DNA from: Mesorhizobium sp. CA8
GTDB taxonomy: Bacteria > Pseudomonadota > Alphaproteobacteria > Rhizobiales > Rhizobiaceae
NCBI RefSeq assembly: GCF_020164955.1
Contig: NZ_JAIUHG010000001.1
Coordinates: forward strand, 124,001-188,000
DNA length: 64,000 bases
Direction: 5' to 3'
Shown: positions 42,291 through 49,371 of the stretch, piece after piece
Position numbering within the stretch: position 1 is the first letter of the stretch
Layout: each line of letters starts with the position of its first letter
The notes under the pieces: model-generated
Told to the model about the DNA's origin: nothing
Databases searched by the model: none
What the model saw: the letters and a program-made list of their open reading frames with translations, nothing else
Program-made: the position numbers and the translations under genes

Positions 42291-42800
42291 ATGAGCCATT
42301 GGGAAACCGCCGGCCAGTCCGATGAGTGGTATACACCGAAGTACATCTTTGACGCGCTCGGGTGCCGCTTTGATCTCGACGTGGCACACCCGCATAGTGT
42401 CAAGACCCATGTTCCGGCTGACATGATGTATTCAGCGGATGGCCTCGACAGGCCATGGCATGGGCTTGTCTGGATGAACCCTCCATTTGGCGGAAGAAAC
42501 TCCATAGAGCCATGGCTCGACAAATTCTTCGACCACGGCCACGGCATTGCCCTAGCGCCAGATAGAACCTCGTGTCCCTGGTGGCAGACAGCCAATCGCA
42601 GGGCGAGCTTCACACTTTTCATTGCTGGCAAGGTGAAGTTCGAGCGGCCCGATGGATCGCTCGGCAAAAGTCCATCCAACGGTACAACCCTGTTCGCCGT
42701 GGGGCCAATAGCTTGCCAAGCGCTCAAGCGTGCCGAAGAGCGCGGGCTTGGGTGTCTCATGTTTCGCTATCAGGCGCTTTGGGTGAGGGCGGCTGCATGA
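42291..42800 (+). CDS. Phage N6-adenine DNA methyltransferase (Dam-type)
   Basis: A 169-residue protein starting MSHWETAGQSDEWYTP at 42291. DEWYTPKYIFDAL and VWMNPPFGGRNSIEPWL are hallmarks of the phage Dam family (Dam/DNA_N6_methyltransferase), with NPPF as the catalytic motif. The second methyltransferase in this operon, consistent with anti-restriction. Confidence 0.9.
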   Translation: MSHWETAGQSDEWYTPKYIFDALGCRFDLDVAHPHSVKTHVPADMMYSADGLDRPWHGLVWMNPPFGGRNSIEPWLDKFFDHGHGIALAPDRTSCPWWQTANRRASFTLFIAGKVKFERPDGSLGKSPSNGTTLFAVGPIACQALKRAEERGLGCLMFRYQALWVRAAA

Positions 42801-43471
42801 GCCAAGCCATTCTGAATGAGCTGATGACCGTGCTCGATGAGGACTCCGCGCTGGCGATCATTAATCATCGCAACGCGAAGCCAACGAAGAAGCCATTTGA
42901 CCTATATCGCGCCAAGCTAACTACGGCAGCGATAAAACGTTCCCTCGATCGAAACGCGACCATCACCGCAATGCTATACGGTTCGGATAATAAGAAGAAC
43001 CTCACGGTCGAATATCTCCGCGCGGTTATCCATTACGATCCAGAAACGGGCGCCTTTACAAGGCGAGAGACTGGCGAGCGTTGTGAGAGCAAACACCTAG
43101 CTGGCTATGTTACTATTGCAGTCGCCGGACGTTCATATCTCGGCCATAGGGTAGCCTGGTTTTATGCCCACGGGGAGTGGCCCACTCATCAGATAGACCA
43201 CCGAGACCGCGACCGAACCAATAACCGTCTTGATAATCTGCGGTCAGCTACCAACCAGCAAAATTGCTGGAACATGAGTTTGCCCAAACACAACTCAACG
43301 GGGGTCAAGGGTGTCCACGTTGAGCGCCGTACAGGCAAGTTTGTCGCGACAATTCGCTTGGACGGGAGGACTAGGTACCTGGGTCGGTTTCCCACATTGG
43401 AAGAGGCCGCTGCCGCCTATCGTGCCGTCGAGTTCATGCATCGCGGTGACTTCTTGGGGAGGGCGGCATGA
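42797..43471 (+). CDS. HNH-AP2 homing endonuclease fused to a phage N-terminus
   Basis: A 224-residue protein. Residues 1-65 (KKPFDLYRAKLTTAAIKRSL) look like the end of a resident phage protein, unlike HNH enzymes. From about residue 69 comes a typical HNH_3 (YLRAVIHYDPETG, HRVAWFYAHGEWP, IDHRDRDRTNNRLDNLR) and a C-terminal AP2 domain (GVKGVHVERRTGKFVATI, YLGRFPTLEEAAAAY). An inserted homing gene may have fused in frame. ATGA overlaps on both sides. Confidence 0.85.
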   Translation: MSQAILNELMTVLDEDSALAIINHRNAKPTKKPFDLYRAKLTTAAIKRSLDRNATITAMLYGSDNKKNLTVEYLRAVIHYDPETGAFTRRETGERCESKHLAGYVTIAVAGRSYLGHRVAWFYAHGEWPTHQIDHRDRDRTNNRLDNLRSATNQQNCWNMSLPKHNSTGVKGVHVERRTGKFVATIRLDGRTRYLGRFPTLEEAAAAYRAVEFMHRGDFLGRAA

Positions 43472-43878
43472 TCACCTTTGAGGATTTCTGGTCGTTGTAC
43501 CCGCGCCGCGTTGCCAAGCGGGCTGCACTTAAGGAGTGGGAGCGCGAAATTCGCGCCGGAACAGACCCCAGCGAGATCATCTATGGTCTTCAAAGGCAAC
43601 TCCCCTCTCTCCGGAACAAAGAGCCGCAGTTCATACCGCACGCGCGAACTTGGCTCCATCAAGGAAGATGGGAAGACGAGATTGAGGATCGACGATCCCC
43701 AGGAAATCGGAAGCGAACCATAGTTGATGCAGCGCGGGACAGGATCAATGAACTATACGGCCATAACGGAAATCACGCGGATGCTCAACGCCTTCCCGAC
43801 GAGCAAGTCAGACCCGGATCTGACGCTGGACACGTTCGAAATGGCTACGTCGGGCCTCTCGTCCCAAGCCGTCATTGA
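43468..43878 (+). CDS. Phage replication-type protein
   Basis: A 136-residue protein with FEDFWSLYPRRVAKRAALKEWE and EPQFIPHARTWLHQGRWEDE, the C-terminal helper region seen in phage replication-initiation proteins. The last 45 residues are less convincing and overlap the next gene in another frame by 131 bases, so the true end may be earlier in function. Confidence 0.7.
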   Translation: MITFEDFWSLYPRRVAKRAALKEWEREIRAGTDPSEIIYGLQRQLPSLRNKEPQFIPHARTWLHQGRWEDEIEDRRSPGNRKRTIVDAARDRINELYGHNGNHADAQRLPDEQVRPGSDAGHVRNGYVGPLVPSRH

Positions 43879-44236
43879 GGCAGCGCAACGGTACACCATG
43901 GGCGAGGTCCATGGTCAGACCAAGACGTTTGCCCCGTCAGTGGCGGAGTTCGTGACGGAAGCTCGCCAGCGGCAGGAATACATCGAGCTGAAGGCAAAGC
44001 CGCGCCTGCCGGCACCGCGGTACTTCCCGGGCCCGCTAGCGCCCTTCCAGGTGCGCCAGGAAAAGCGCAGGGCAGAGAACGCCGATCGGCAGGTGATTGA
44101 GGCCAATGTTCCGCTAGACCGGTTCGTTGCCCTGTCTCGGGCAAAGCAGCTTCCCGTGGGCGCGGTCTGGGTGGCGACAATGGGTATTCTCGGCCCTGCG
44201 CCAAAGGAACAAACCATCATCAAAGGGGGAACGTAA
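43748..44236 (+). CDS. Phage protein, replication-associated
   Basis: A 162-residue protein starting MNYTAITEITRML at 43748. Contains PDLTLDTFEMATSGLSSQAV and YTMGEVHGQTKTFAPSVAEF, a pattern often downstream of replication proteins. No catalytic motif seen. Overlaps the previous gene by 131 bases. Confidence 0.6.
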   Translation: MNYTAITEITRMLNAFPTSKSDPDLTLDTFEMATSGLSSQAVIEAAQRYTMGEVHGQTKTFAPSVAEFVTEARQRQEYIELKAKPRLPAPRYFPGPLAPFQVRQEKRRAENADRQVIEANVPLDRFVALSRAKQLPVGAVWVATMGILGPAPKEQTIIKGGT

Positions 44237-44412
44237 TGAACTTGCTTCAAGGCGCATGCGCGCTTGTCCTTTGGGAATCCGGTCGCTTCGACACGCTGGA
44301 TATCGCCAAGGCGCTGAACGTTTCGGAGGCGGATGTCTGCCGCCTGTTAGACGCCGCAAAGGAGCGAAAGCGCGGCCCGAAGTTCATGGTCATAGAGGGA
44401 TCGCTGGCATGA
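44236..44412 (+). CDS. Small HTH-like protein
   Basis: A 58-residue gene: ATG at 44236 overlaps the previous stop (TAATG), stop at 44410-44412 overlaps the next ATG. FDTLDIAKALNVSEADVCRLLD is a convincing helix-turn-helix. It could be a local regulator or accessory replication protein. Confidence 0.65.
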   Translation: MNLLQGACALVLWESGRFDTLDIAKALNVSEADVCRLLDAAKERKRGPKFMVIEGSLA

Positions 44413-45170
44413 AAGAGCCCGTGAATTGGTGGAAGGCAGAAGAGGACGAGGTAATCGTCCGCATGATCGGCGAAGGAAGGTCTGGCTCGGAGATCGGGAA
44501 AATACTGGGTCGATCCAGGATGGCGGTCATCAGCCGGAATCTCAGACTCAAGGAGCGCCAGGAGCGGCAGAAGCAGAACAGGAAGCCCTATGCGAAAGTG
44601 CGCTTCACGGCCGAAGAAGACGCCAAGATCGCAGAGATGTCGGATGATTGCCGCTCCGGCAGGGAGATCGGGCTGGCGCTCAAACGGAGCGCGGCGTCCA
44701 TTATCAAGCGGGCCAGAACAATCGGCAAGCCGCTGCACGCTCGGAGTGGGGCCAAGAAGCAGGAACGGCCGGAGGGAACTGTGATCCCGTTCCCAGTCAA
44801 GCAGCGCCGACCACAACATAAGCCGGCGGAGCGTCCCAAGCTGATGGTGGTATCGAACAACATCCCTCTCATGGTTGAGGATTGGCTTGCGAGGCACGGC
44901 GGCCCGAGGCGGTTCACAGCGAACGACACGACCGATCCCATCTATGTTGCCGATTATCTAAGGGAACATGGTGTAATCGCGAAGCGCCTCCGGGGGGACT
45001 GGAACTCGCCTACAGGGAAGTGGTCCGTCTCGCGAGGCACAGGGCGACCGAAAGCGGCAACGTGGTCCGACGTTCTTCGGATTGCGGATGGGTTCCGGGC
45101 CTCGGAAGGTCTGCAACCTTTCTTGGCGCCGCAACAGCAGCCCGAGCAGCAACTTCGGAGGGCAAGATGA
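44409..45170 (+). CDS. SANT/GcrA-like DNA-binding protein
   Basis: A 253-residue protein starting MKEPVNWWKAEEDE at 44409. Two similar helical repeats, EEDEVIVRMIGEGRSGSEIG and EEDAKIAEMSDDCRSGREIG, resemble Myb/SANT or GcrA DNA-binding units. The C-terminal domain contains PIYVADYLREHGVIAKRL, a winged-helix-like segment. Possibly a late regulator. The frame open upstream to 44127 is not used. Confidence 0.65.
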   Translation: MKEPVNWWKAEEDEVIVRMIGEGRSGSEIGKILGRSRMAVISRNLRLKERQERQKQNRKPYAKVRFTAEEDAKIAEMSDDCRSGREIGLALKRSAASIIKRARTIGKPLHARSGAKKQERPEGTVIPFPVKQRRPQHKPAERPKLMVVSNNIPLMVEDWLARHGGPRRFTANDTTDPIYVADYLREHGVIAKRLRGDWNSPTGKWSVSRGTGRPKAATWSDVLRIADGFRASEGLQPFLAPQQQPEQQLRRAR

Positions 45171-45287
45171 GCCAACACGATAGAGGAGGCCGCTTGGGCG
45201 AAGGTTGATTCCAATATCGATGACTTCTGGCGCGCTATGGTAGACGCCGCGCTCTCCAACTCCAAGCACGGGGAGAGGGAGCCGTGA
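45167..45287 (+). pseudogene. Small phage gene with single-base frameshift
   Basis: The ATG at 45167 (ATGA-type overlap) starts only a 13-codon frame. The +1 frame from 45177 reads TIEEAAWAKVDSNIDDFW to a TGA at 45285 that overlaps the next start, which looks genuine. One extra base near 45176 separates them. Either a mutation or a sequencing error. Confidence 0.45.
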
Positions 45288-45493
45288 GCGAGAAACGGCC
45301 GGCAGACTTTTGCCCATATTGCAATAAGCACGTCGGCTACGTCGGCCGTGCGCTTGCATGGTTCTTCGGCACGCGAATCCACGGCTGCGATTTCTCGAAC
45401 ACCGACAGCCCGAAGCCATGGCTCATTGATCGCGAAGGCATAGTCTACAAGCCGGAGCGGCGCGTCGTGCTCAAGGCCAAAGATTCCGCCTAA
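45284..45493 (+). CDS. Small zinc-ribbon protein, GTG start
   Basis: A 69-residue protein starting at GTG 45284, which overlaps the preceding TGA. FCPYCNKHVGYVGRALAWFFG and a later HGCDF suggest a half zinc ribbon. Unknown role. Confidence 0.6.
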   Translation: MSEKRPADFCPYCNKHVGYVGRALAWFFGTRIHGCDFSNTDSPKPWLIDREGIVYKPERRVVLKAKDSA

Positions 45494-45528
45494 CCCCCAT
45501 CCGCCAAGCAATATTGAGGGACAGCCGC

Positions 45529-46179
45529 ATGACCTGGTACGCAGTCAGAACAAAGCCTGGCTCTCAACAGCCACAACGTGCCTACGAGGTCGAGACAACC
45601 CGGAGCGCGAAGGGCTATCGGCTCGTCCCCAGCTTAGATCCAAACATATCAGCGGTGGAAGTGTCCCTCAAGCGCGGCGGCTTCACCTACTACATGCCGG
45701 CTGACATGCGCGTTGTCCGCGATCGGAAGAAGACGAACGTTTGGACGAAGCGCCGGTTTGCGCTGCTCCTCGGCTACGTCTTCGTTAGTGACGCGGAGAA
45801 GGCTATTGACTGGCGCAAGCTCGAAGAGAAGACGCCCGGCGTTGAGAAGGGCGTGAAGTGCCGCGGAACGCCCATGCCGATCCCCGAAAGCGACATGGAG
45901 TTGCTTCGTGAGATGGAGGCTGAATCGGCGGAAATAGCCGAGAAAAAACTGCGCTTCTTTGAAGAGCAAGCCGCACTCAAAAGCCAAACGCGTAGGATGA
46001 CATCCAGCAAGTTCCCGACCGGGACGCTTGTCAGGATCACAAAGGGGCCAGCACAGGACAAGCATGGCCATGTGACGGGTCTATCGAGAGACGGGCGCCT
46101 GAAACTACTGGTTCAAAAGCTGGAGATGTCGGTGCCGTTTGATTCAGTTGAGCTTGATTATACGGAGGCAGCGGAATGA
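45529..46179 (+). CDS. NusG/RfaH-like transcription elongation factor
   Basis: A 216-residue phage protein: N-terminal NGN-type domain (MTWYAVRTKPGSQ, GGFTYYMPADMRV, LLGYVFVSD) and a C-terminal KOW domain (GTLVRITKGPAQDKHGHVTG). NusG family proteins bind RNA polymerase and suppress pausing or termination; RfaH-like ones are recruited at special sites. Start 45529 gives MTWYAV; 45514 adds five residues. It sits at the end of the early-right operon, before the late genes, fitting an antiterminator. Confidence 0.85.
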   Translation: MTWYAVRTKPGSQQPQRAYEVETTRSAKGYRLVPSLDPNISAVEVSLKRGGFTYYMPADMRVVRDRKKTNVWTKRRFALLLGYVFVSDAEKAIDWRKLEEKTPGVEKGVKCRGTPMPIPESDMELLREMEAESAEIAEKKLRFFEEQAALKSQTRRMTSSKFPTGTLVRITKGPAQDKHGHVTGLSRDGRLKLLVQKLEMSVPFDSVELDYTEAAE

Positions 46180-46430
46180 CGAATTGGGAAACAGACAGAC
46201 GCGATATCGGTGAATGCCTATCATCATGGGAGCGACAATACGGTTGGTCAGAGGAAGACGCTGCGCTTGAGTTGCGTCTAACCAAACAGACCTATCGGAG
46301 AATTAAAATCGAGCAGCACCTAGTGGGCGAGGGTTGGCTTCGCCGCATGATGTGTCTGATAGATAAGGTTGGACCGGAGGATGTCTCCGAAGACGTGGAA
46401 AGGTGGCTCAATGCCCACGCATGCTCTTGA
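46176..46430 (+). CDS. Small HTH protein
   Basis: An 84-residue protein, ATGA overlap with the NusG-like gene. GWSEEDAALELRLTKQTYRR is a helix-turn-helix. Possibly another regulator of the late region. Confidence 0.6.
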   Translation: MTNWETDRRDIGECLSSWERQYGWSEEDAALELRLTKQTYRRIKIEQHLVGEGWLRRMMCLIDKVGPEDVSEDVERWLNAHACS

Positions 46431-46671
46431 GACTGAAACCATCATGACGGCATACGACCTTGCCGGGGACTTTGAGGAGAAATGCAAGGAAGCGTCGTCC
46501 ATGCAGGACATCATGTGGCTAGCGTGCGACCTTGCCCACAAAGCCATTCTCGCGGAACGCCATCGTTGTACCCTAGCCGTCACGGCTGCATTCGAGGAGC
46601 AGGGAGGACGCACAGCGCTGATGGAAGCCATATTCGAGCACTTCAATCGGCCAGAACAGGACTTGCAATAG
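46411..46671 (+). CDS. Phage hypothetical protein
   Basis: An 86-residue acidic helical protein starting MPTHALETETIM at 46411, overlapping the HTH gene by 20 bases. No family recognised. Last gene before a 300-base gap. Confidence 0.5.
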   Translation: MPTHALETETIMTAYDLAGDFEEKCKEASSMQDIMWLACDLAHKAILAERHRCTLAVTAAFEEQGGRTALMEAIFEHFNRPEQDLQ

Positions 46672-46971
46672 AAATTATTCTCGCGTATATTTTCCGCAGG
46701 TGATTTGGGCGCAGGGACACGTCCCGGTCTGTCAGCGGAAATTCACCGTTCCGCGCCAAACCCTTAACTTTGCCAAAATTCCAGATCGAGACGGCGGAGC
46801 GCCAAAGCTTCGTGAAGGTTGGGGTTCGGTCCTGGCCGTTCCGTCTCGCTTCATTTGCAGGTCTTCCGGCCTCGCTGTGAACAGCATGGTCTCGGGATAA
46901 GCGCATACCCTTGAGGATGCCGCCTGCAAGCCACTATGTAGAAGAAAAAATACTGCTTTCGCGGGATTCAC
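46672..46971. other. Intergenic region before late genes, with hairpins
   Basis: About 300 bases without a firm gene. TTCCGC (46692), GCGGAA (46735-46740) and TTCCGC (46749-46754) can pair in alternative ways; GGGAC-ac-GTCCC is at 46714-46725. A possible -10-like TATATT near 46686. A late promoter or leader is likely. ORFs 46700-46900 (plus) and 46732-46989 (minus) are rejected. Confidence 0.4.
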
Positions 46972-47166
46972 ATGCTCGAATACCGTCACTATATTATGGG
47001 CATGAGCAACTCTTTCGACTCACTCGCGGAGATCATGCGCGAAGGCTCGAAGCCCAGCCATATCGGCTTCATCGTCAATTCCTTCCTGAGCAAGTTTGCT
47101 TCCGGTCTCGCAATTGGTGCCGGTGTTGTTCTTGTTCTGGCGATCGCAAAGGCCACCGGCCTCTAA
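46972..47166 (+). CDS. Small membrane protein, possible holin
   Basis: A 64-residue protein with a soluble N-terminus and one helix FASGLAIGAGVVLVLAIAKA. The start may be one of the internal Mets (MGMSNSF). Immediately upstream of the hydrolase-like gene, so a lysis role is plausible but unproven. Confidence 0.45.
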   Translation: MLEYRHYIMGMSNSFDSLAEIMREGSKPSHIGFIVNSFLSKFASGLAIGAGVVLVLAIAKATGL

Positions 47167-47248
47167 GTGCCCCGCCAAAGGTCACGACCGATGGCCCCCT
47201 GCCGCTCCGTGCGGCAGGACTTATCATTGTCAGATGAAAGGGCATAGA

Positions 47249-48142
47249 ATGACCCTTCGCTACACCTCAGGCGGTGCTGGCTCAGCTATTGCCGCTGCCG
47301 GCTTCAATGTCGCCGACGTAAGCTATGTCTCGGCCCTGAACGAGTTGCCAGCAGGAATGCTTGGCCTCGTCTATCTCGGGGAGAAGAGCGGCGCAACGGA
47401 TGCGTTCAAGGCCAAGGTCAAGCCATTCATCGGCAATCCGAAGCTGTACGGCTTTTTCCTGTGTGATGAGCCCGATGCACGGTATGTCCCGGCTTCGCTG
47501 CTCAAGGCTGAGTCAGACTACATCCACACCACCTGTCCCGGCGCAAAGACATTCATCTCGATGAACAACATGGGTTCGGTCGCAAGCCCGAGCTTCATGA
47601 ATACCTACAACCCGGCAAACACCGGTATCGATCTCTACGGCATCGGCGCCTATCCGATCAAAGCCAAGACGCTGAGCAATCCAGACTATGCGATGATCGA
47701 TCGCATGGTTGCCGCGGCCCTGGCTTCCGGCATTCCGCTTTCGGCCATCGTTCCAGAGTATCAGGCATTCGGCGGTGGCAACTGGATCAGCTCAACGGGC
47801 GATGCGTTCGTTGTCCCGACTGTCGCTCAGATGCAGACCATGCTGGATCGCTGGGCCAAGCTGGTGCCGAGCCCGCAGCTCGAATACTGCTACAAATGGT
47901 CATCGCAGAACGGCGACACCGCACTCGGCACATTGCCTGAGCTGCAGAAGGTGTTCCTTGCCCACAACACTGCAACCGCCCCGGCGCCCACACCGACGCC
48001 TGTGCCAACGCCGGTTCCCGCACCGATATCCACCCTGACCATCGAAGGCCAGCCAGCCACACAGGCAGGCATTGACGCATTGGTGGCAGCTCGCAACGCT
48101 GCACAGAAGATCATCGCAAGCGTGAAGACGCTGGTGGCATGA
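47249..48142 (+). CDS. TIM-barrel glycoside-hydrolase-like phage protein
   Basis: A 297-residue protein starting at 47249 after AAAGGG. Alternating strands and helices with acidic residues in FFLCDEPDARY and SAIVPEYQAFGG, the spacing of paired Glu catalytic residues in a (beta/alpha)8 hydrolase. A Pro/Thr linker (APAPTPTPVPTPVPAP) joins a C-terminal helix. No signal peptide. It could be the endolysin or a polysaccharide depolymerase; no standard endolysin is otherwise visible. Confidence 0.65.
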   Translation: MTLRYTSGGAGSAIAAAGFNVADVSYVSALNELPAGMLGLVYLGEKSGATDAFKAKVKPFIGNPKLYGFFLCDEPDARYVPASLLKAESDYIHTTCPGAKTFISMNNMGSVASPSFMNTYNPANTGIDLYGIGAYPIKAKTLSNPDYAMIDRMVAAALASGIPLSAIVPEYQAFGGGNWISSTGDAFVVPTVAQMQTMLDRWAKLVPSPQLEYCYKWSSQNGDTALGTLPELQKVFLAHNTATAPAPTPTPVPTPVPAPISTLTIEGQPATQAGIDALVAARNAAQKIIASVKTLVA

Positions 48143-48432
48143 CCTGGCTGATTGGCTCGCTAGTTGTCTACGTGCTCGGCTGTGCCTTTACCGTTGGCGT
48201 TATCGGCGAGATGGGACAGCGTAACCCCAATACGATAGACGATTGTTTTTCGGGCGATTATGGGCTGGACGCGCTTATCGTATTGATGTGGCCTGTCTTC
48301 TGGCCATGTTGGACATCATATAAACTCGGTTGCGCTCTACCGCTTAGCGATGATGACGAGCAATCCAAGCAGCCATTAACCACTATCGGCTGCCCTGATC
48401 TTGGCGGCAATCCGCCCAAGGTCAGAAGGTAG
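48139..48432 (+). CDS. Two-helix membrane protein, holin candidate
   Basis: A 97-residue protein: helices MTWLIGSLVVYVLGCAFTV and ALIVLMWPVFWPCWTSY, then a polar tail. It overlaps the hydrolase gene by four bases and precedes a tiny lipoprotein, an arrangement typical of holin/spanin groups. Assignment by context only. Confidence 0.55.
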   Translation: MTWLIGSLVVYVLGCAFTVGVIGEMGQRNPNTIDDCFSGDYGLDALIVLMWPVFWPCWTSYKLGCALPLSDDDEQSKQPLTTIGCPDLGGNPPKVRR

Positions 48433-48437
48433 GCGAC

Positions 48438-48539
48438 GTGAAGGCGTTTCTCGTCGTCGCGCTCCTCACCCTCACAGCCTGCACAACTCAACAGCCATGC
48501 AGCTTCGACAAGTGGCTGGTCACGCCGACGTGTAGATGA
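48438..48539 (+). CDS. Tiny lipoprotein, o-spanin-like
   Basis: A 33-residue product from GTG 48438: MKAFLVVALLTLTAC, a lipoprotein signal with lipobox LTAC, then a Cys/Pro-containing short tail. ATGA overlap with the HNH gene. Small lipoproteins beside holin/endolysin genes often are outer-membrane spanins (Rz1). No inner-membrane Rz partner is clear. Confidence 0.55.
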   Translation: MKAFLVVALLTLTACTTQQPCSFDKWLVTPTCR

Positions 48540-48865
48540 GCAGGCGCCAGGATCGTAGAAGCGAAGAAGCCAAGGCATACCGCAAGCTCTACTCCACCGC
48601 ACGATGGCAGGCCATTCGGGCCAAGCAACTGGCCAAGCACCCACTATGCCAGAGGTGCAAGGCCAAGGGGTACGTGGTCGAGGCAACGGTCTGCCACCAC
48701 ATAGACCCAGAGACAAAGAAGACAGCGTTCTTCGAAGGTCCATTCCAATCCGTCTGCGCTCCTTGTCATGACGGGCCAATCCAATCGATAGAGAAGACAG
48801 GGTTCGACACGACCATCGGATCTGATGGCTGGCCGATCGATGGCAACCACCCCGCCAACCGATAG
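48536..48865 (+). CDS. HNH endonuclease next to terminase
   Basis: A 109-residue HNH nuclease: RWQAIRAKQLAKHPLCQRC, VCHHIDPETKK, FQSVCAPCHD. HK97-like phages encode such HNH proteins beside terminase and need them for cos cleavage and packaging. Ends in an eight-G run next to the gap before terS. Confidence 0.9.
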   Translation: MSRRQDRRSEEAKAYRKLYSTARWQAIRAKQLAKHPLCQRCKAKGYVVEATVCHHIDPETKKTAFFEGPFQSVCAPCHDGPIQSIEKTGFDTTIGSDGWPIDGNHPANR

Positions 48866-48969
48866 GGGGGGGTAGTCACGACCGAAATTGAAATCGGCCC
48901 CAGACCGCTTGGGCAGTATTTTTGCCATATCTGCCCCGAAAAAAGATTACGACATAAGGATATCTTTAT
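48866..48969. other. HNH-terS gap with hairpin, candidate cos region
   Basis: Contains a G8 run (48865-48872) and GGGCAG (48911-48916) paired with CTGCCC (48931-48936). The position between the packaging HNH and the small terminase is where cos sites lie in HK97-like phages; the cut site itself is not identified. Confidence 0.4.
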
Positions 48970-49371
48970 ATGGGAGTGCGAGGCAGGAAGTCCGTTGCAT
49001 CCTTGGCTGTTGCGGCGCCGATCGAGACGCTAGAGCGCCCGGATGCGCCTTACGATTTGACGGACGAGCAGGCAGACGAATGGTGGGCCGTCGTCAACAG
49101 GATGCCGGCGGATTGGTTTCCACGTGAAACGCATGGGATGCTTGCCCAGTATTGCAGGCATGTCGTCTCTGCCAGACGCGTGGCGCAATTGATCGCGGCC
49201 GAGGAAGGCAAGAAGGAAATCGAAATCCCCGTCCTGGACCAGCTCTACAAGATGCAGGAGCGGGAGGGGCGGGCGCTGTCCTCATTGGCCACGCGCATGA
49301 GGATCACGCAGCAAACGACATATGACAAGTCCAAGAAAAAGCCGCAGCAAGTCAGCAAGCCTTGGGAGTAG
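48970..49371 (+). CDS. Terminase small subunit, P27 family
   Basis: Recognises phage DNA for packaging. 133 residues: MGVRGRKSVASLAV, then LTDEQADEWWAVVNRMPADWF and MQEREGRALSSLATRMRIT, as in the P27/terS family of HK97-like siphophages. The 3' end overlaps the large-subunit frame by 50 bases. Confidence 0.88.
   Translation: MGVRGRKSVASLAVAAPIETLERPDAPYDLTDEQADEWWAVVNRMPADWFPRETHGMLAQYCRHVVSARRVAQLIAAEEGKKEIEIPVLDQLYKMQEREGRALSSLATRMRITQQTTYDKSKKKPQQVSKPWE

Noticed and set aside
44127..44408. N-terminal extension of the SANT-repeat protein
   Set aside because: Overlaps the end of 43748-44236 and all of the small HTH gene in another frame; ATG 44409 has ATGA coupling.
46700..46900. 66-residue plus ORF and 85-residue minus ORF in the pre-late gap
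   Set aside because: No domain, no ribosome site and no overlap with neighbours.
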